Both the position numbers and the translations under genes were made by a program. The notes below the pieces were generated by a model. The model made no database searches, was not told where the DNA came from, and saw only the letters and a list, made by a program, of their open reading frames with translations. Below, piece by piece: positions 30,538 through 39,663 of a stretch of DNA of 64,000 bases (its first letter is position 1; every line of letters begins with the position of its first letter). The stretch lies in NCBI RefSeq assembly GCF_000507145.1, contig NZ_AYTO01000007.1, positions 1 to 64,000 of the forward strand, given 5' to 3'. This DNA comes from Bacillus tequilensis KCTC 13622 (GTDB lineage: Bacteria; Bacillota; Bacilli; Bacillales; Bacillaceae).

Positions 30538-31210
30538 AATCCTCTATACACCAATTAACCGGCGCTTCTCCCATTTTCTCCAAGCACGCATTCGCCCGGG
30601 AAAACGGCCTGCTCCCGAAAAATCCGTTTCTTGCCGAAAACGGGCTGGGATGCGTCGACTCTATGATAAAATGCTTGGACGTATCGATCCGTTCTTTTTT
30701 CATTTGGGCATGCCGGCCCCACAAAATAAACACCACTGGACGCTCTCTTTCATTCAACACGTCAATCACCCGGTCCGTCAGACGCTCCCAGCCTTTACCC
30801 TTATGGGAATTCGCCTGTCCGCGCCTTACTGTCAGCACCGTATTCAGCAACAGAACCCCTTGCTTTGCCCAGCTGACAAGCGATCCGTGATTCGGGATGC
30901 TGCATCCGATATCCTGCTGCAGCTCAAGAAAAATATTCCGTAATGAAGGCGGCTGCTTCACACCCGGCTTTACGGAGAAGCTTAAGCCTTGAGCCTGTCC
31001 CGGACCGTGATACGGGTCTTGGCCGAGAATGACGACCTTGACATCATCGTATGAGGTATAATGCAGCGCATTAAAGATATCTCGGCTGTCCGGATAAATG
31101 GTTTGCTCCGCGTATTCCCGCTTCAGCATCTCTCTGAGCTCTTGATAATACGGTTTCTCAAACTCTTCTTTCAGCTGATTCCACCAGCTGTCCTGTAATA
31201 GCTGTTTCAA
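30533..31210 (-). CDS. ung: Uracil-DNA glycosylase Ung
   Basis: A 225-residue family-1 UDG that removes uracil from DNA as the first step of base excision repair. [16 protein letters not shown] (water-activating Asp, about 63-78), [17 protein letters not shown] and [16 protein letters not shown] (the His-Pro-Ser loop) are all present. ATG at 31210 follows GGGAGG. The gap to the upstream ywdF stop is 14 bp on the same strand, suggesting co-transcription. Confidence 0.97.
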   Translation of the reverse strand: MKQLLQDSWWNQLKEEFEKPYYQELREMLKREYAEQTIYPDSRDIFNALHYTSYDDVKVVILGQDPYHGPGQAQGLSFSVKPGVKQPPSLRNIFLELQQDIGCSIPNHGSLVSWAKQGVLLLNTVLTVRRGQANSHKGKGWERLTDRVIDVLNERERPVVFILWGRHAQMKKERIDTSKHFIIESTHPSPFSARNGFFGSRPFSRANACLEKMGEAPVNWCIEDL

Positions 31211-31224
31211 GATTCAGGCCTCCC

Positions 31225-32031
31225 TTACGAACGATGAAGTCTGGAATAGACAGGCTTGCCATCCCAAACGATTTCACTTTGTGCTTCCCGTCTTTTCATC
31301 TCAGGCTCTTCAAGCAGGACGGCAAAGTTTTTCGTCGGCAGTTCCCCGAGTCCGTGCTTTTCACTTAAACGATCCAAATACTGTTTCCGCTTGTCGCCAA
31401 GGTCCGCAGACTGATTGTCTCCCGCGTCACTAAAGGCATAAATCACACTGGCGCAAGGGACACGCTTCACCCGGTGCTCCTTCGCCGCGCGCAAATAAAA
31501 ATCCCAGTCCCAATAATTGTGCACATCAGCATCGAAATACCCGATTTCATTATGCAGAAAACGTCTGTACATGCTGCCCGACGGCACATATGTAGAGAAC
31601 ACTCTCATATCCTCATAGTCAGCGGTGTAAGCAAACAGCTTCCGTGAAATAGGATATCTTGTTCCGTTTTTCTCTTCAAACGAGACAATTTCCGCATCAG
31701 AATGAACGAAATCTGCCGTTTCTATTTCCTTCGCCATTCTCTCCACATGCCCCGGCGTAAAGAAATCATCGTCATCACAAAGCATAATGCAATCGCCAGA
31801 TGCCTCTTTCACACCGGCATTTCTCGCTGCCACATGCCCCGAGTTCTTTTCTAAATTGATGACAGCAATCGGAAGCTCCGGATACAGTGCTTTCACTGGC
31901 ACGACCGATTCTCCGGCATCATTCACAATAATAATTTCATACGGTTTCAAGGTCTGCTCAGAAATCGATTCCAGCAGCTCACACAAAGCCGGAATCCGAT
32001 TATAGGTCACAATTACGATAGAAATCTTCAT
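31225..32031 (-). CDS. ywdF: Family 2 glycosyltransferase YwdF
   Basis: A 268-residue GT-A glycosyltransferase. The ISIVIVTYNRIPALCELLESI start, IIIVNDAGE and the metal-binding MLCDDDDFF (DxD, about 90-98) are present, with a later NYWDWDFYLRAAK acceptor-side motif. The substrate is unknown. It is just upstream of ung. ATG at 32031 follows AAGGAGAGC. Confidence 0.85.
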   Translation of the reverse strand: MKISIVIVTYNRIPALCELLESISEQTLKPYEIIIVNDAGESVVPVKALYPELPIAVINLEKNSGHVAARNAGVKEASGDCIMLCDDDDFFTPGHVERMAKEIETADFVHSDAEIVSFEEKNGTRYPISRKLFAYTADYEDMRVFSTYVPSGSMYRRFLHNEIGYFDADVHNYWDWDFYLRAAKEHRVKRVPCASVIYAFSDAGDNQSADLGDKRKQYLDRLSEKHGLGELPTKNFAVLLEEPEMKRREAQSEIVWDGKPVYSRLHRS

Positions 32032-32120
32032 GATGCTCTCCTTCTCATTTTCATAGTCATGTACTATTAAAACATATATTGGACGGGAGATCAGTGGGAA
32101 TATCCTACCGAAACGAGAAA

Positions 32121-32654
32121 CTAAATTGACAGAAACAGCAGTGTTGCACTGATCAGGAGCGCCATGATTATTGTCAGATCTCCAAAAACATGAAAGAGAT
32201 CTTTTAGGCGGACGCCATTCGGAAGGATAAGGTGCCAGAGCTTAGATTGATAGACCGGAAGCAGCACAAGCGCATAAGCAAGACACAAAAACGTAAAAGC
32301 CGGCGGAACAAAAGCACAGCCTGTATCCTCCCAATTCCTCACGATGTCTTTCACACTTGATCCATCTAATAAAAACAAAGATATCATGATGGCCAGCAAC
32401 ACAAAGGATCCCAGTTGAACCTCGAACAGGCGCATTTTCTGGTTATATGCAAACCGGACCGCCCAAAACCAAACGTAAGCATATGAACATAACAGCATAA
32501 GAATGGCTCCGGCCGTATATACGACGTCAGGCAGCAGATCTAGCAGAAAGACAAAAGGCAAGCTGGCCAGCATAGCCAAGAGCATACAGCCGCCCGTAAA
32601 CAAAAATACTGCTCCATGAGCTACAAAACCATATAAACAAGAGCTAATCTTCAC
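32121..32654 (-). CDS. Integral membrane protein of unknown function
   Basis: A 177-residue protein with about five hydrophobic segments and no recognisable domain. The GTG at 32654 is preferred because AAGGAAGG lies 8 bp upstream; that same site touches the earlier GTG at 32663. It follows a HAAS-type gene and a PadR regulator on the same strand, so it may be the effector end of a PadR-controlled membrane-stress operon. By position it may be ywdE of 168; I am not sure of the name. Confidence 0.65.
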   Translation of the reverse strand: MKISSCLYGFVAHGAVFLFTGGCMLLAMLASLPFVFLLDLLPDVVYTAGAILMLLCSYAYVWFWAVRFAYNQKMRLFEVQLGSFVLLAIMISLFLLDGSSVKDIVRNWEDTGCAFVPPAFTFLCLAYALVLLPVYQSKLWHLILPNGVRLKDLFHVFGDLTIIMALLISATLLFLSI

Positions 32655-32701
32655 AATCTGCACCTTCCTTACATAGAAATTCTATGTATATAAATAAAAA
32701 A

Positions 32702-33337
32702 TCAGGCTAGCTGACGCCTGCCAATATAACAGCCCATTCGGCCGAATAACGGAAATAGCAGCGTTGCACAAGCACAAGTTTCGACAAACCAAGATGAAAG
32801 CAAGGATTGAAACAGCACAACAGGAATTAAATGAAATAGAAAAACAAGCATAAAAATGATGTTTGGCACCATGCAGATCAGAATCGTATGCAAAACAAGC
32901 TGCTCTCCGTGTTTCCCAAACTCCCTCACCCCTTGATACCCAATCAGCACCCAGTAGATCATATATGCAGCTAAGATCAGCCACACAGAAACAGAAATGC
33001 CTTTCCATACAGCATGAACAATGGGTGATTCAAGCCAGGCATGCATCATCGTAATGATGATACCGACAGCGAAAAGTGTGCTGTTAAAGAAAAGATGGAA
33101 CATTAAAAACGCTCGGAACGTGACAGGCTGTTCTTTCTTAAACGAAGAAACGATGTCAGCTGGCGTTCCAAACGCCTGCATTAAAGTCTGCATAGCTTCC
33201 TCTTCACTCATCCCTTCCTGAAAAGAGTGGAACAAATGATGTTCAATATGGCTCTCAATTTCATCTATCATTGCCTCATCTTCTGGAAGCCCCTTAAGCC
33301 CGTTTTTGATTTCGGATAGATACGTTTTTTTATCCAT
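32702..33337 (-). CDS. HAAS/DUF1700-type membrane protein
   Basis: A 211-residue protein. The first 80 residues are a HAAS-like signalling domain ([47 protein letters not shown]), which commonly pairs with PadR regulators. Residues 85-205 contain about four membrane segments. The ATG at 33337 overlaps the PadR stop by 8 bp, indicating coupling. By position it may be ywdD of 168; the name is uncertain. Confidence 0.78.
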   Translation of the reverse strand: MDKKTYLSEIKNGLKGLPEDEAMIDEIESHIEHHLFHSFQEGMSEEEAMQTLMQAFGTPADIVSSFKKEQPVTFRAFLMFHLFFNSTLFAVGIIITMMHAWLESPIVHAVWKGISVSVWLILAAYMIYWVLIGYQGVREFGKHGEQLVLHTILICMVPNIIFMLVFLFHLIPVVLFQSLLSSWFVETCACATLLFPLFGRMGCYIGRRQLA

Positions 33338-33668
33338 TCTGCCCGCCCCGCTTCAACATTCGGTCCATCATAGCGGAAAATACGTTCCATTCCTTCTTGC
33401 GTTCCGCCAGCACCTCTTTGCCTTCATCTGTAATCCGGTAGTATTTGCGGTCCGGCCCTTTCTCCTGCTTCTCCCAATATGACGAAATAAATCCTTGGCG
33501 TTCAAGCTTGTGAAGAGAAGGATACAAGGTGCCTTCTTTCATCTGAAGTTCATTACTGCTGCGTGTTCCCATTTCTTTGACAAGCTCATAACCGTACATC
33601 GGCCGCTCGTCCAGAAGCGTCAATACCAATATAACAGTGCTGCCCTTAACCAGCTCACGATTTAACAT
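33330..33668 (-). CDS. PadR-family transcriptional regulator
   Basis: A 112-residue winged-helix repressor with the PadR pattern [18 protein letters not shown] and [18 protein letters not shown], followed by [14 protein letters not shown] in the wing. ATG at 33668 follows AGGGG. It is the first gene of a three-gene unit (PadR, HAAS membrane protein, membrane protein). A 21-bp dyad with CTACNTA arms lies 11 bp upstream (33679-33699) and is a candidate operator. Confidence 0.88.
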   Translation of the reverse strand: MLNRELVKGSTVILVLTLLDERPMYGYELVKEMGTRSSNELQMKEGTLYPSLHKLERQGFISSYWEKQEKGPDRKYYRITDEGKEVLAERKKEWNVFSAMMDRMLKRGGQNG

Positions 33669-33678
33669 CACAAAACCC

Positions 33679-33699
33679 CTACCTAGTTTTCTTATGTAG
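33679..33699. promoter_or_regulatory. Candidate PadR operator dyad
   Basis: The arms CTACNTA and TANGTAG form a perfect inverted repeat around a 7-bp centre, between the PadR gene start and its likely promoter. Dyads of this type are bound by PadR proteins; binding here is inferred. Confidence 0.5.
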
Positions 33700-33811
33700 C
33701 ATTTTACGAAAGCCCTTTGGTATTGTCAAATGATTCCTATCGATCTTCTATATTGTGATACAGAGAAAATCTAACTATAATGAAAGATAAAACACGATGG
33801 AGGTTCAAGAC

Positions 33812-34627
33812 ATGTCTATGCATAAAGCACTCACCATTGCCGGCTCAGATTCCAGCGGCGGTGCTGGGATTCAAGCTGATTTAAAAACATTTCAAGAAAA
33901 AAACGTATACGGGATGACCGCCTTAACGGTGATCGTTGCCATGGACCCGAACAACAGCTGGGACCATCAAGTCTTCCCGATCGATACTGATACAATCCGC
34001 GCCCAGCTTGCAACCATTACGGACGGCATCGGTGTGGACGCCATGAAAACAGGAATGCTGCCAACCGTTGACATTATCGAGCTTGCAGCAAAAACGATCA
34101 AAGAAAAACAATTAAAAAATGTGGTGATCGACCCGGTCATGGTTTGTAAAGGAGCAAATGAAGTCCTTTATCCGGAGCATGCCCAAGCCCTGCGTGAGCA
34201 ATTAGCGCCGCTAGCCACTGTCATTACGCCGAATCTCTTTGAAGCCAGCCAGCTCAGCGGCATGGATGAATTAAAAACAATTGACGATATGATCGAAGCT
34301 GCGAAAAAAATTCACGCACTCGGCGCTCAATATGTTGTGATTACAGGCGGAGGCAAACTCAAACACGAAAAAGCCGTTGATGTTCTTTATGACGGAGAAA
34401 CAGCGGAAGTTCTTGAAAGCGAAATGATCGATACGCCTTATACACATGGCGCAGGCTGTACGTTCTCAGCAGCCGTGACAGCAGAGCTTGCCAAAGGTGC
34501 GGAAGTCAAAGAAGCCATTTACGCAGCGAAAGAATTCATTACCGCTGCCATTAAAGAATCCTTCCCGCTTAACCAGTATGTCGGACCTACTAAGCATTCT
34601 GCACAGCGCCTGAATAAACAATCATAA
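33812..34627 (+). CDS. pdxK: Pyridoxal/HMP kinase PdxK (ThiD family)
   Basis: A 271-residue ribokinase-fold kinase of the ThiD family that in B. subtilis phosphorylates pyridoxine/pyridoxal (and can act on hydroxymethylpyrimidine). TIAGSDSSGGAGIQADLK near the start, VVIDPVMVCKG and the catalytic anion-hole motif THGAGCTFSAAV (about 215-226) are present. ATG at 33812 follows GGAGG by 8 bp; an in-frame ATG at 33797 lies before the ribosome site. It is monocistronic with a strong terminator. Confidence 0.92.
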   Translation: MSMHKALTIAGSDSSGGAGIQADLKTFQEKNVYGMTALTVIVAMDPNNSWDHQVFPIDTDTIRAQLATITDGIGVDAMKTGMLPTVDIIELAAKTIKEKQLKNVVIDPVMVCKGANEVLYPEHAQALREQLAPLATVITPNLFEASQLSGMDELKTIDDMIEAAKKIHALGAQYVVITGGGKLKHEKAVDVLYDGETAEVLESEMIDTPYTHGAGCTFSAAVTAELAKGAEVKEAIYAAKEFITAAIKESFPLNQYVGPTKHSAQRLNKQS

Positions 34628-34629
34628 AT

Positions 34630-34664
34630 AAAAAAGGCTGCCTTCCAGAGAGGCAGCCTTTTTG
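34630..34664 (+). terminator. Terminator after pdxK
   Basis: AAAAGGCTGCCT and AGGCAGCCTTTTT form a long stem right after the stop. Confidence 0.93.
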
Positions 34665-34682
34665 ATATGAGCGAAAACTTTT

Positions 34683-34712
34683 CACAGAAAAAACTGCCGA
34701 TTCCATTGGCAG
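34683..34712 (-). terminator. Terminator after ywdA
   Basis: On the minus strand CTGCC and GGCAG arms around an AATGGAATC loop are followed by TTTTTT. Confidence 0.8.
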
Positions 34713-34717
34713 CCTGT

Positions 34718-34966
34718 TTATTTGATTTTTAAATTGTTCGCAGATTTCCGCAAAAATGCTTCTATCGACTGAACAAAAAGTGCATATTCCTTCATTTGCT
34801 CATATGCCCGTGAAAGAATTTCCGCCGTTTCACTGTGCGGCGCTGTCCCGCCAAGCATTTCTTTCACTTGAAGCAGCACATCCTTATATTCTTCCCGCTT
34901 ATCTTCAACTTGGTCCGCAGCAGCTTCCAAACATTCCGGCGTTATCTTCTGTTCATGTATATTCAA
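34718..34966 (-). CDS. ywdA: YwdA, small helical protein
   Basis: An 82-residue hydrophilic, probably all-helical protein (ECLEAAADQVEDKREEYKD). I recognise no functional domain. The start is TTG at 34966, 8 bp after AAGGAG; the open frame upstream to 35038 has no ribosome site. It follows sacA by about 90 bp on the same strand, so it could be the distal gene of the sac transcript. Confidence 0.7.
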   Translation of the reverse strand: MNIHEQKITPECLEAAADQVEDKREEYKDVLLQVKEMLGGTAPHSETAEILSRAYEQMKEYALFVQSIEAFLRKSANNLKIK

Positions 34967-35059
34967 GAAAACAACTCCTTTTACAGAAAAAAATAGTAGG
35001 TTATCGTTGAAGAATAGCACAGATGACTCAGATTTCACATAAGAAAATAGGAGGATTTT

Positions 35060-36499
35060 CTACATAAGTGTCCAAATCCCGACGCTCATCGCAGATTTTC
35101 CTGTCGAGCTGACTGTTACTTCATCATTTCCCGGGAAAGGAAAATATCTCGCGCTGAAGACCTCTTCTCCGTTATTGACGAAAACTTCTAAAGATGACGC
35201 GTCGATAAACATATGCACGGTATGCAAATCATTCATTCGGCAATGTCTCGCTTCTGTTCTTTTTCCATCGAAGCTCGTTCTCTCCAGCTTAATAATCCCT
35301 TCGTCCTTATGAAAGGAAAACACAGCCGTACCTCGGATACTGATTGAAAATCCAGACTCCGTCTGAATGTCTTCAATCAGTATCTCAGCTCTTTCAGGCT
35401 TCTCAATCGGAAGTAAGCCAGATGATCCATGCATGCTGATTTGTATGTTCTTCTCATTCCTGCGCATGGCTTTCAGCTCGGGCAGCGGCTGCTGAATCAG
35501 CTTCCGGCCTGATAGCGTCAGCTGTCTTGGCAGCGTCATACAATGAATCCAGTGATAGTCAATCGTCGGATGAGCTCCTTCATCTTGATCAGGCACAGCC
35601 ATCCATGCAAACAAAATCCGCCTTCCCTTATCGTCTTCAAGTGTTTGCGGCGCGTAAAAATCAAAACCTTGATCAAGCTCCGTAAAGTCACCATGCTTCA
35701 GTTCAGGCTTGTTATAATCGAGACGCCCGACAAAATAACCTGATTGATACACGTTCTGATAGCGAAAATCATCTGCTTCAAGCCCTTGAGGCGAGACAAT
35801 CAGCACATCTGATCCTTGAAGGGAAAATAAATCAGGGCACTCCCACATGTACCCGAAATCGTCCAGCCCGTTGAAGCCCGCGCCGGTTATCGGACCTAGG
35901 AACCTCCACTCTGTCAGGTTATCAGAAGCAAACAGCACGGCCTGCCCTTTCAAATTTTCCGTTTGCGCACCGATCACCATATACCATGTGCCTTCATGCT
36001 CCCATACCTTCGGATCACGAAAATGCGGCGTGTATCCCTCCGGGAGGCGGGCGACGACACCCTTTTTCTCAAAGGACAGTCCATCGTCAGATACTGCCAG
36101 GCATTGATACGTTTCCCGATTCCCATCCTGATCCCTGACATTGCCTGTATAAAACAGATAGAGCCGATCGTCTTTCGTGACAGCGCTGCCCGAGTAGCAG
36201 CCGTTTTTATCGAACCAATCACTCGGAGCGAGCGCAATGTCTTCTCGCTTCCAATTCACAACATCCTGTGTCGTATAATGCCCCCAAAATTTCGCGCCGT
36301 GCCCCGTCTGAAATGGCTGCCACTGAAAAAACACATGATAGCTGCCCTTCCAATACATCACGCCATTTGGGTCATTCAGCAGCCCAACCGGCGGCACAAT
36401 GTGAAAATGCTGACGGTGCGGATCGCTGTTAGCGATAGACTCTTTTTTCGCCACTTCTTCATAAGCCCGGCGACGAAGCTCCTGATCATGTGCTGTCAT
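35060..36499 (-). CDS. sacA: Sucrose-6-phosphate hydrolase SacA (GH32)
   Basis: A 479-residue intracellular GH32 enzyme that cleaves phosphorylated sucrose from SacP into glucose-6-phosphate and fructose. The nucleophile Asp43 lies in LLNDPNGVMYW, the transition-state Asp in FRDPKVW (about 164) and the acid/base Glu in MWECPDLF (about 218). A C-terminal beta-sandwich follows. The ATG at 36499 overlaps the sacP stop by 4 bp. Expression follows SacT antitermination. Confidence 0.95.
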   Translation of the reverse strand: MTAHDQELRRRAYEEVAKKESIANSDPHRQHFHIVPPVGLLNDPNGVMYWKGSYHVFFQWQPFQTGHGAKFWGHYTTQDVVNWKREDIALAPSDWFDKNGCYSGSAVTKDDRLYLFYTGNVRDQDGNRETYQCLAVSDDGLSFEKKGVVARLPEGYTPHFRDPKVWEHEGTWYMVIGAQTENLKGQAVLFASDNLTEWRFLGPITGAGFNGLDDFGYMWECPDLFSLQGSDVLIVSPQGLEADDFRYQNVYQSGYFVGRLDYNKPELKHGDFTELDQGFDFYAPQTLEDDKGRRILFAWMAVPDQDEGAHPTIDYHWIHCMTLPRQLTLSGRKLIQQPLPELKAMRRNEKNIQISMHGSSGLLPIEKPERAEILIEDIQTESGFSISIRGTAVFSFHKDEGIIKLERTSFDGKRTEARHCRMNDLHTVHMFIDASSLEVFVNNGEEVFSARYFPFPGNDEVTVSSTGKSAMSVGIWTLM

Positions 36500-37881
36500 T
36501 TTTTTCTCCCCTCATCCTCATTAATTTTCATGATAAACGCTGCAATGAACGCTGACACTCCCGCAATGGCCATCCCAATCAGATAGTTGATCAAGTTGCC
36601 CATGCCAAATGGCGCGGCAATGGCGATCATCGGAATACCCGTTAATCCGTAAGCGTTTGCTGCCACATGTGTAAAGACGACATATGCACCGCCCAGCGCG
36701 CCTCCGATCATCGCGGCGATAAATGGCTTACGGTAGCGAAGATTGACTCCGAATATGACGGGCTCAGTGATGCCAAGAAAAGCAGAAAATGCAGCCGGAA
36801 GCGCAATTTCTTTTGTTTTTGCTTTTTTCGCCATAAAGAAGACGGCAAGGCCGGCCCCGCCCTGTGCAACATTCGCCATTGACCAGATCGGCAGCAAGTA
36901 GTTTTTGCCGATATCTGCAATAAGCCCCGCCTCAATTGCATGGAAGCTGTGATGAACGCCTGTCAGCACGATAAGTGAATACATGCCTCCGAAAATCAGA
37001 CCCGCAACAAAACCGGCATGGTCATATACATAGGTTAAAGCAACCGTAATGCCGGAGCCAAGTGCTCTGCCCAGAGGACCAATCGCGATAAAAGCGACAA
37101 ACCCGGTGACAATCACTGTGACAAAAGGTGTAACAAGCAAATCTACCGCATGCGGAACCACTTTTCTTGTCCATTTCTCTACCTTGCTCATTACATAAAC
37201 CGCCAGCAGTACTGGGATGACAGTTCCCTGGTAGCCCAGAAGTGCGATATCAAATCCGAAAAGATGCATATAATCAGGTGTCGCTTCCGCCAACCCCCAT
37301 GGATTCAAAAGATTCGGATGAATCATGATTCCCCCGATGACCGCTCCCAAATAAGGGTTGCTGCCAAATTCTTTTGAAGCGCTTACTCCGATGAGAATCG
37401 GCAAGAAAATAAATGCCGCACTTGAGAACATATCAAGCAGCTGCAGCAGCGCAGAATCCTTGCTCATCCAATGAAACGCATTGACCATACCGAGTAATCC
37501 CATTAACAGGCCGCTGGCCACAATCGCCGGAATGATGGGAACAAAAATATTAGAAAGCGTTTTCGCAAATCTCGCCGCGGGATTCATTTTTTCTTTTGCC
37601 GCATCCTGGTGATTGACGTGATCTTCACGCTCAATGTCGGCTTCCTTTGAAAAAGCGTCGTACACCTTATTCACAAGGCCTGTTCCGAAAATGATCTGAT
37701 ACTGGCCAGAGCTGCTGAAAGCGCCTTTGACGCCATCAAGCTCTTCTACTTGCTCTTGATCTATCTTTGATTCATTTTTTATGACTAAACGCAGTCTTGT
37801 TGCACAATGAGCCGCGCTGATAATGTTTTCTTTCCCCCCGAGAAGCTCAATAAGTCGTTTTGCAGTCTCTTTGTAATCCAT
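36496..37881 (-). CDS. sacP: Sucrose-specific PTS permease SacP (EIIBC)
   Basis: A 461-residue PTS permease. The N-terminal EIIB domain carries the phosphocysteine in SAAHCATRLRL (Cys26). The EIIC membrane domain follows from about residue 105, with GVHHSFHAIEAGLI (substrate-loop region) and GITEPVIFGVNLRY. It has no EIIA domain, so phosphate must come from another EIIA, as known for SacP. ATG at 37881 follows GGGGG. It is first in the sacPA operon behind a RAT/terminator leader. Confidence 0.95.
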   Translation of the reverse strand: MDYKETAKRLIELLGGKENIISAAHCATRLRLVIKNESKIDQEQVEELDGVKGAFSSSGQYQIIFGTGLVNKVYDAFSKEADIEREDHVNHQDAAKEKMNPAARFAKTLSNIFVPIIPAIVASGLLMGLLGMVNAFHWMSKDSALLQLLDMFSSAAFIFLPILIGVSASKEFGSNPYLGAVIGGIMIHPNLLNPWGLAEATPDYMHLFGFDIALLGYQGTVIPVLLAVYVMSKVEKWTRKVVPHAVDLLVTPFVTVIVTGFVAFIAIGPLGRALGSGITVALTYVYDHAGFVAGLIFGGMYSLIVLTGVHHSFHAIEAGLIADIGKNYLLPIWSMANVAQGGAGLAVFFMAKKAKTKEIALPAAFSAFLGITEPVIFGVNLRYRKPFIAAMIGGALGGAYVVFTHVAANAYGLTGIPMIAIAAPFGMGNLINYLIGMAIAGVSAFIAAFIMKINEDEGRKK

Positions 37882-37901
37882 CTGTTTTTCCCCCTTTTAT
37901 T

Positions 37902-37978
37902 TAAACAAAAAAGACCTAAAATTCGCCAACGAATAAAGGACACAGCGATCCTACTCGTTTACACAAATTTTAGGTCTT
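37902..37978 (-). terminator. Conditional terminator in the sacPA leader
   Basis: On the minus strand AAGACCTAAAATTTG pairs with CGAATTTTAGGTCTT, followed by TTTTT. The 5' arm overlaps the RAT, so binding of SacT to the RAT would prevent the terminator from forming. Confidence 0.9.
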
Positions 37979-38001
37979 GCCTGCTTTACCAGTCACAATC
38001 C
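37973..38001 (-). promoter_or_regulatory. RAT antiterminator site for SacT
   Basis: On the minus strand the 29-nt element starts GGATTGTGACTGG and ends AAAGCAGGCAAGACC, very close to the RAT consensus used by SacT, SacY and LicT. It overlaps the terminator arm. SacT is encoded next to it. Confidence 0.93.
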
Positions 38002-38017
38002 CGCTTATTTAGATTTA

Positions 38018-38059
38018 AGAATACGCTTTCATCATAAATCATGACAGCGCTTTCGTCAA
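38018..38059 (-). promoter_or_regulatory. sacPA promoter with two cre-like elements
   Basis: TTGACG (38059-38054), a 17-bp spacer and TATGAT (38036-38031) form a strong sigma-A promoter. ACGAAAGCGCTGTCA (38056-38042) overlaps the -35 and spacer, and ATGAAAGCGTATTCT (38032-38018) covers the start region; both fit the cre consensus with one or two mismatches. CcpA repression at glucose excess is the natural reading. Confidence 0.8.
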
Positions 38060-38109
38060 CGGTTTTTTAGTTAATAAGTTTGATAAAACACGCAGACAAA
38101 AATTCGTAA

Positions 38110-38199
38110 ATGGGAGCCGTCAGAAACTTAATTCCCGTTACGCTCGGAAATCTGACCGCCGGAATCATAATGATGGGCTGGTTGTATCCCGATCAATAA
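38110..38199 (+). pseudogene. C-terminal scar of a formate/nitrite-type transporter (ywcJ-like)
   Basis: Twenty-nine codons plus TAA read MGAVRNLIPVTLGN, LTAGIIMMGW and LYPDQ. This matches the conserved last helix of FNT channels (NLIPVTLGNxxGG). An in-frame TAA stands just before the ATG and no ribosome site is present. In strain 168 ywcJ, an FNT gene, lies between sacP and sacT in this place as I recall. Here the rest is gone and the remnant sits directly upstream of the sacPA promoter. Confidence 0.75.
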
Positions 38200-38202
38200 A
38201 AA

Positions 38203-38237
38203 AACTTCCAGAGATCACTCCCTGCAAGTCAAAGCGG
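38203..38237 (-). terminator. Terminator after sacT
   Basis: On the minus strand ACTTGCAGGG and CTCTGGAAGT pair with one mismatch and are followed by TTTTTTT. It also overlaps the end of the transporter scar. Confidence 0.7.
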
Positions 38238-39068
38238 TTATTCCGAGAGATCTTGAAGACGCTGGACATGCAGCGTGATATAGCCGGCCTCGGACTCCGG
38301 CAAATGTAATTGATATTCATTTTTCAAAAACTCCGCCAGCTCCAGCGCACATTGATAGGCAAATGAATACTTTTTTTGGATGAAATAAAGCATCTCCTCG
38401 TCCATATGATGGAGCGCTTCATTTGATTCCAACCGGCTGACCGCGTATCGCAAATGCGTGACAAGGCGTTGATAGGAAATGCTGTTTTCATCCACCTTTC
38501 GATTAAAGTATTGTTCTATCTTTTCTATCATTTCTTTGATCATGGTCGTATGCTTCAGCGCTGAATACATGCTCTCCGCATCCATCTTCGCCGTATGGAC
38601 ATGAAGGGCAATATAACCCGCTTCATCTTCAGGCAGAGACACGCCCAATGTCTCTTTTACGTGTTCGATCGCCCACAAGCCGATCTCAAATTCTTTTTTA
38701 TAGAGCGCCTTTATCTCGTGCAGCAATTTATTCTGGACAAGCAGCCCATTTTGAATCCTTTCGATCGCAAAGGACAAATGGTCAGAAAGCGCGATATGAA
38801 TGTGGTCGCTCAGCGGCGCCGCGAGCTCCCCTTCCGCATAGCTGATGATATCTTCAGCTATTTCAATATGCTCCTCCGGCAGCATTTGCAGAATCTGTTT
38901 GAACTTTTCATTCTCGCCGTGCACGACAAAGATCTTTTCCACTTTATTTATAGGGATGAGATCATTTTTCTTTTTTTGAAAAGCGATTCCCGGACCCATT
39001 ACGATTTTTTCCTGATCATCCTCTTTTATTAAAGCCGCATTGTTGTTTAGTACTTTATAGATTTTCAA
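38238..39068 (-). CDS. sacT: Transcriptional antiterminator SacT (BglG family)
   Basis: A 276-residue RNA-binding antiterminator for sacPA. The N-terminal CAT RNA-binding domain covers residues 1-58 ([21 protein letters not shown] split in two). PRD1 (about 65-170) contains [11 protein letters not shown] and [15 protein letters not shown]2 (about 172-276) contains [10 protein letters not shown] and [11 protein letters not shown]. The histidines in these PRDs are the PTS phosphorylation sites in the family. ATG at 39068 follows GGGAGAGAT. ywcI lies 39 bp upstream on the same strand. Confidence 0.95.
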   Translation of the reverse strand: MKIYKVLNNNAALIKEDDQEKIVMGPGIAFQKKKNDLIPINKVEKIFVVHGENEKFKQILQMLPEEHIEIAEDIISYAEGELAAPLSDHIHIALSDHLSFAIERIQNGLLVQNKLLHEIKALYKKEFEIGLWAIEHVKETLGVSLPEDEAGYIALHVHTAKMDAESMYSALKHTTMIKEMIEKIEQYFNRKVDENSISYQRLVTHLRYAVSRLESNEALHHMDEEMLYFIQKKYSFAYQCALELAEFLKNEYQLHLPESEAGYITLHVQRLQDLSE

Positions 39069-39107
39069 GAGGCTATCTCTCCCGCCAATTTGCTTTTGAC
39101 TGGGATT

Positions 39108-39410
39108 TTACCTCCTTTTGACCGCCATGTAAAGATGCGGGCCAGCTCTCTCCTGCTTTGGCGATTCCTTGAAGGCTTGCAGACACCTTCTTTTATAAAG
39201 CGCGGCGGCTTTCGCTTTCTGCTTTTCTTCCTCATTCACAGCCATCCGCCATTCATAAAACGAAACAAGCCCCGCGGCCTGCCCCGCCGCTTTTCTTTGA
39301 TATGTACGCTGAGCTGTATAAATCGCAGCAGCCGCAGTTTTTCTGTCAGGCGTCACCCAATTCATCAAAAAGACCATCCACACCCGTAAAGTTACAAGCA
39401 AACGTTTCAT
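39108..39410 (-). CDS. ywcI: YwcI, small basic protein
   Basis: A 100-residue strongly basic protein rich in Ala, Lys and Arg, with an N-terminal hydrophobic stretch (LLVTLRVWMVFLMNWV). No domain is recognised. It sits between the DnaA-box cluster and sacT. ATG at 39410 follows GGAGGGATG. In 168 it is upstream of sacT in the same order; the function is unknown. Confidence 0.72.
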   Translation of the reverse strand: MKRLLVTLRVWMVFLMNWVTPDRKTAAAAIYTAQRTYQRKAAGQAAGLVSFYEWRMAVNEEEKQKAKAAALYKRRCLQAFKESPKQERAGPHLYMAVKRR

Positions 39411-39663
39411 AGAAAAACATCCCTCCGCTTCTTTTTGGCAGGCAGCCTTTTTAGCAGCCCGTTTTCTCAGCCGAGCCTGCGGGAAAAGACGGCCGATTTC
39501 TTTTCTCGCAAACTAGCGGCTCTAGCAAAACTCATGACTCTATGATAGACCGTGGAAAGAGAATTCTTTGTCACAATATGAGTGAAAAAACGAACTAGTT
39601 TTTAGAAGTTTTGTTGAAAGCTGAAAGAAATGAAATGAAAATTGGAGAACCGCTTTAAAAAAT

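Noticed and set aside
35963-36586. A 207-codon frame antisense to sacA
   Set aside because: Antisense to a gene with clear GH32 motifs; no start signal and no family.
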